Virus record (IMG/VR): IMGVR_UViG_3300043773_000599
Span: 1-30,214 of that record
Direction: 5' to 3' (one strand)
Length of the DNA: 30,214 nucleotides
From: a virus
Shown: piece by piece, positions 26,863 through 30,214 of the stretch
How the letters are laid out: each line of letters starts with the position of its first letter
How positions within the stretch are numbered: the stretch's first letter is position 1
Made by a program: the position numbers and the translations under genes
The notes under the pieces: generated by a model
The model's database searches: none
What the model was told of the DNA's origin: nothing
What the model saw: only the letters and a program-made list of their open reading frames with translations

Positions 26863-28270
26863 ACTTGTCGCCGTCCTGAAGGACGAGGAGGTTCGGGAGA
26901 AGTTCAAGCGCCTCCCGGCTGACAGACAAGCCGCCTTCGCCTGGAGGGCGGGATGGCTCACCAAGGCTCACAAGCACCAGATCCTGCCTGACGGGGACTG
27001 GTGGAGCATCTGGCTACTCCTGGCAGGCCGTGGAGCCGGGAAGACCCGTACCGCTGCAGAGCAGATCGGATGGTGGGCCTGGGAGACTCCTGGCACCCGG
27101 TGGCTCGTGGCTGCGCCGACCTCCGCGGACGTTCGGGCTACCTGCTTCGAGGGGGATTCTGGTCTGATCGCTGTGATCCCCAACATCCTGATCGCGGACT
27201 ACAACCGGGCGTACCACGAGATCAAACTCACCAACGGCTCACTTATTAAGGGCATCCCTGCCTCAGAGCCGGAACGCTTCCGCGGTGGCCAGTGGCACGG
27301 TGCATGGTGTGACGAGTTGGCCGCCTGGGACTACCTGCAGGACGCCTGGGACCAGATCATGTTCTCGGTGCGCCTGGGCAAGCACACCCGCATCCTGGCC
27401 ACCACGACTCCGAAGCCTAAGGACTTGATCATCGACCTCATCGGCCGGGATGGGGACGACGTACAGGTCACGACAGCGAGCACTTACTCCAACCTGGACA
27501 ACCTTGCTCCGTCCTTTCAGAAGCAGATCCTGCAGTACGAGGGGACAAAACTCGGCCGCCAGGAGATCTACGCTGAGATCATCGACCCGGAAGAGGGTGG
27601 TATCGTCAACCGGGACTGGTTCCGTCTCTGGCCTGCAGACAAGCCCATCCCCAAACTGGATTTCGTCGTCCAGTCCTACGACTGCGCCTTCACCGAGAAG
27701 GCCCAGAACGATCCGACGGCCGCCATCACCTTCGGAGTCTTCCGCCAGGAGGACGGCCCTGGAAGCGTCCTGATCATCGACTGTTGGCAGGACCGCCTGC
27801 AGTACCCGGATCTCCGGCCCAAGGTCATCGACGAGTACGAGACCGTCTTCGGTGAGGGCAAGGACAGAAAGCGGGTAGATCTCGTCCTGGTGGAGGACAA
27901 AGCCGCGGGCATCTCCCTGATCCAAGACCTGCAGAGGGCCCATATCCCTGTCAGGGCCTACAACCCCGGCAGGGCGGACAAGGTCCAACGCCTGTCCATC
28001 GTGGCCAACATCATCCGAGCCGGGAGAGTCTGGGTTCCCGAGAGCAGCGTCAGGAAGGGATACGTTCGTGACTGGGCGGAGGGCATGATCTCTCAAGTGT
28101 GTTCTTTCCCCAACACCGACCACGATGACTTCTGCGACGCCATGTCACAGGCCCTGCGATACCTTCGAGATGCCGGGTTTCTGAACATCGATCCGATCCC
28201 CGACGAACTGGATGAGGACGACTACATCGATGCAGGGCAGCGCAGGAAAGTCAACCCATACGCCGAATGA
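26855..28270 (+). CDS. terL: terminase large subunit
   Basis: This is a 471-residue protein. The N-terminal ATPase shows Walker A GRGAGKT (58-64), Walker B WCDE (Asp153, Glu154) and coupling motif TTTPKP (183-188). The RNase H-like nuclease shows Asp276 (SYDCAF), Glu347/Asp348 (VLVEDKAAG) and DDFCDAM (424-430). It cuts concatemers and pumps DNA into the prohead at the portal. The start is GTG at 26855, within the end of the small subunit gene. The C-terminal tail DYIDAGQRRKVNPYAE (456-471) is repeated at the end of the next small protein. Confidence 0.95.
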   Translation: MDELVAVLKDEEVREKFKRLPADRQAAFAWRAGWLTKAHKHQILPDGDWWSIWLLLAGRGAGKTRTAAEQIGWWAWETPGTRWLVAAPTSADVRATCFEGDSGLIAVIPNILIADYNRAYHEIKLTNGSLIKGIPASEPERFRGGQWHGAWCDELAAWDYLQDAWDQIMFSVRLGKHTRILATTTPKPKDLIIDLIGRDGDDVQVTTASTYSNLDNLAPSFQKQILQYEGTKLGRQEIYAEIIDPEEGGIVNRDWFRLWPADKPIPKLDFVVQSYDCAFTEKAQNDPTAAITFGVFRQEDGPGSVLIIDCWQDRLQYPDLRPKVIDEYETVFGEGKDRKRVDLVLVEDKAAGISLIQDLQRAHIPVRAYNPGRADKVQRLSIVANIIRAGRVWVPESSVRKGYVRDWAEGMISQVCSFPNTDHDDFCDAMSQALRYLRDAGFLNIDPIPDELDEDDYIDAGQRRKVNPYAE

Positions 28271-28280
28271 AGGGGAAACC

Positions 28281-28541
28281 GTGATCCATTTCAAGAAAGA
28301 GGGCGACTACTTCAAACTGGGCCTGAACCTGTACAGGGCGCCGGGTGGGTTCGTGGCCATGTGGGTGTGGTTTGACTTCGCCAAGTGCGAGACATTCTGG
28401 GCCCGCCTGCGCCTACGCCTGAACCGCAGTCCTCGCATTCTGTGGTCGGTGAAGCGGATCAACATCATTGAGAACTACATTCCCAAGCACGACCACATCG
28501 ACGCCGGACAACGGAAAAGGGAAAACCCGTATGCGATCTGA
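28281..28541 (+). CDS. 86-residue protein ending in a copy of the terminase C-terminal tail
   Basis: The start is GTG at 28281 behind AAGGGGAAA, 10 bases after the large terminase stop. The body (residues 1-65: VIHFKKEGDYFKLGLNLYRA, then APGGFVAMWVWFDFAKCETF and ARLRLRLNRSPRILWSVKRI) contains a short hydrophobic aromatic stretch and a basic helix. Residues 71-86, DHIDAGQRKRENPYAI, match the last 16 residues of the terminase at 11 positions. Eight of those 11 codons differ synonymously. No known family is recognised for the body. The tail could compete with the terminase for its partner or reflect an old insertion at the gene end. Confidence 0.75.
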   Translation: MIHFKKEGDYFKLGLNLYRAPGGFVAMWVWFDFAKCETFWARLRLRLNRSPRILWSVKRINIIENYIPKHDHIDAGQRKRENPYAI

Positions 28542-28755
28542 TCTGCTCGTTGAGCGCCTGCAGATACCTGAAATACCGGCATTTGAGGTAACCGTGAAGG
28601 TGACCCAGTGCGAGAACCGGTTCGAGATCCTGGCCAAGCCTGGGGTTGAGATTGATTCCTGGCAGGTGCAGGCTTTACTGGCAAACTGGCTCCAATCCCG
28701 CATAGACTCAGAAAAGACTGGTGGGCATAATCCATCATCTTCCGAGCGAGGGTAA
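28531..28755 (+). CDS. small phage protein, unknown
   Basis: This is a 74-residue protein from ATG 28531 (MRSDLLVERLQIPEIPAFEV, then TVKVTQCENRFEILAKPGVE and IDSWQVQALLANWLQSRIDS). It overlaps the tail-mimic gene by 11 bases. The upstream part of the frame lies inside that gene and is rejected. A beta-hairpin followed by a helix is likely. No function is recognised. Confidence 0.6.
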   Translation: MRSDLLVERLQIPEIPAFEVTVKVTQCENRFEILAKPGVEIDSWQVQALLANWLQSRIDSEKTGGHNPSSSERG

Positions 28756-28758
28756 GCC

Positions 28759-30214
28759 ATGGCCGACCTAGGGCGACAACTGGCAGATTTGCTGTATGGG
28801 GAGTCCCAACAGCCTAAAGAGACAACCGGTCAAAAGATTGCCCGTCGCCTAACCGGTGCCGGTGAAACAGCAGCCACTATCGGCACTGGACTTCTCGGCT
28901 CCGTCCCTGCAGGTCTTGCAGGGCTTACTCAACTGATTCCCACCCGCGGTCGGGCTCCTGATGTCAACAGGGCCGCCCAGAAGGTTGAGGACGTTCAGAG
29001 CGCCCTGACCTACCTCCCCCGCACCGAGACCGGTCAGCGGTATCTGCAGAACACGGCAGGCGCACTGGAAATGCTCGGCGCTCCTGCTGAGTACCTGGGC
29101 GAGAAGGTTCTGGAGTACACCGGCTCTCCGGCCGCCGCGACCTTTACGAATGTCATCCTTGACCCCGTAAACGCTGTAGGTTTGCCTGGGAGTGGGAAGG
29201 CAACCGTTGCCGCCACCAAGGCCGCAGGAAGGGCCGCCATGGCCGCTCCTCGTGTTGCCGGAGACATCCTGTCAGAAGCCCTGACGCCTGCATCTCGGTT
29301 CGAGTCTCAGCGTGGGGCCATCAAGATGAAGGGTGGCAACTGGTTGGCCGGTGAGGTTGAGACGGCCGTTGACCCGCTTAAAACCAGAACAGGCGGCGGA
29401 ATGGATCAGGCGGATGCGCTTCAAGAGATGCGTCGCGTCTATCCGCCAGAGACTACCAATCCCGACATTCTGCGCCGCCAAGAGCCGATCATGCGTTCGC
29501 TTGAGCAAGGCGCTGCCATAAATAAGTGGATTGACAAGAAACTCGGCGGCTACATCCGAAACGAGATGGGCACGCCAGAAGATCCAGTTCGAAAGTTGGC
29601 GGATCAAGGGATTATTCACACTCAGGAACTGCGTGAGTTTGATGTTGAATACATGAGTCCGTCCCTAAAGCGTCACCGCAGACTGGCCGGATTCCCTGAA
29701 GAAGGGTATGCCTCCACGGATCTTGGTCGTGCTTGGGAGGCCGCGACCGATAAAAGTTTGATGTTTTCTCAGGCGGGCGACTATCAAGGATCGGACGCTC
29801 CCGGAATCCTCAGCCGCAATCCTTGGCTTCAAAAGGTTCCCGGTGAAACGCCTGTTTATGAAACTGCTGCAAGGTTTGATACCCGAGAATTTGGCTTCGA
29901 CCACCTGATCGACGAACTCAAGAACTCCATCGACCCCGCATCCGACCTCCCTGCCCGCCTGCGGTGGAAGCCCGAGGATCTGGATAAGGTCACGATGGAG
30001 CAGGCCGTCAAGCGCGTCCACGACATCAACGAGTACCGGGCAGCGAAGAAGGCGGAGGCCAACGAAGTCTTGGCCCGCAACCCTGCGACGGTTGACTTCA
30101 AGACCTACGAGACCGTTCCAGGCACCACTGAGCCCAACAAGATGGGCTTGGCGTGGAAGGAGATCGCTTATCCATTGGAGATGCCGCTGCCGGAAGGATA
30201 TTCCGTAAAACCAG
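28759..30214 (+). CDS. large polyvalent-type phage protein, N-terminal 485 residues (3' end outside window)
   Basis: The frame runs open from ATG 28759 to the window edge. Residues 1-30 are charged; 33-60 (GETAATIGTGLLGSVPAGLA, then GLTQLIP) form a Gly-zipper-like hydrophobic segment. TETGQRYLQNTAGALEMLGA, then PAEYLGEKVLEYTGSPAAAT (about 89-128), is characteristic of large polyvalent phage proteins that are injected with the DNA. WIDKKLGGYIRNEMGTPEDP (about 255-275), followed by VRKLADQGI, is another conserved segment of these proteins. It probably carries more domains past the edge. Being next to the terminase genes, it is likely a virion cargo protein; enzymatic domains cannot be seen in this part. 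Confidence 0.65.
   Translation, partial: MADLGRQLADLLYGESQQPKETTGQKIARRLTGAGETAATIGTGLLGSVPAGLAGLTQLIPTRGRAPDVNRAAQKVEDVQSALTYLPRTETGQRYLQNTAGALEMLGAPAEYLGEKVLEYTGSPAAATFTNVILDPVNAVGLPGSGKATVAATKAAGRAAMAAPRVAGDILSEALTPASRFESQRGAIKMKGGNWLAGEVETAVDPLKTRTGGGMDQADALQEMRRVYPPETTNPDILRRQEPIMRSLEQGAAINKWIDKKLGGYIRNEMGTPEDPVRKLADQGIIHTQELREFDVEYMSPSLKRHRRLAGFPEEGYASTDLGRAWEAATDKSLMFSQAGDYQGSDAPGILSRNPWLQKVPGETPVYETAARFDTREFGFDHLIDELKNSIDPASDLPARLRWKPEDLDKVTMEQAVKRVHDINEYRAAKKAEANEVLARNPATVDFKTYETVPGTTEPNKMGLAWKEIAYPLEMPLPEGYSVKP

Noticed and set aside
29179-29205. GLPGSGKAT resembling a P-loop in the last protein
   Set aside because: Ala follows the GK where Ser or Thr is required, no Walker B partner is visible, and it lies in a Gly/Ala-rich stretch.
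1-30214. Integrase, attachment site, tRNA genes, CRISPR array, reverse transcriptase or diversity-generating repeat
   Set aside because: I looked for each and found no supporting motif. The repeats present are protein-coding or short intergenic elements without regular spacers.

Overview
The window is part of a double-stranded DNA tailed-phage genome (or a prophage of one) and shows no bacterial housekeeping gene. The gene families point to a host in the Betaproteobacteria, probably Burkholderiales from water or soil: a YdaS-like Cro repressor, a DUF1376/YdaU replication protein followed by a DUF6475-like partner, a Rap1a/Tai-like secreted protein, a Ref-like nuclease and an Sf6-type terminase. 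This host call is inference from family habits. Genes are packed tightly, often with ATGA stop/start overlaps. I see no integrase, tRNA, CRISPR array, portal, capsid or lysis gene.

Layout: (1) 1-13515, rightward virion module: the end of a tail fibre gene, a P22 gp10-like tail/DNA-stabilisation protein, a small protein, a 2291-residue modular protein, and three internal or ejection-type proteins. It closes with a strong terminator at 13560-13581. (2) 13580-17846, leftward early operon: 14 genes, most of them very small. It includes a RecB-like PD-(D/E)XK exonuclease paired with an SSB-like protein ending in the classic DIPF tip, and a secreted Rap1a/Tai-like protein. (3) 17847-17949, divergent control region: a leftward promoter and two 9-bp operators 11 bp apart. 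(4) 17950-25959, rightward replication and accessory module: Cro/YdaS repressor, DUF1376 protein behind a long RNA hairpin, DUF6475-like protein, zinc proteins, PD-(D/E)XK-like and HNH nucleases, Ref-like nuclease, and accessory genes driven by a repeated promoter-leader cassette. (5) 25960-26292, noncoding, with repeats. (6) 26293 to the end: terminase small and large subunits, two small proteins, and the start of a large polyvalent-type protein that runs off the window.

The modules suggest a circularly permuted or terminally redundant genome. The late genes would start at the terminase, continue past the right edge through portal, capsid and tail genes (not seen here), and re-enter at the left edge.

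The observations most worth following are these. An 86-residue protein directly after the large terminase ends in a copy of the terminase C-terminal tail, conserved in protein but with most synonymous codons changed. An HNH endonuclease shows the same pattern with its own upstream neighbour. A 24-bp RNA stem hides the ribosome binding site of the replication gene. A palindrome found at the repressor control region recurs 5 kb away in another promoter leader. The giant virion protein carries about 460 residues of low-complexity repeats whose unit grows from 22 to 26 residues in a four-residue step.
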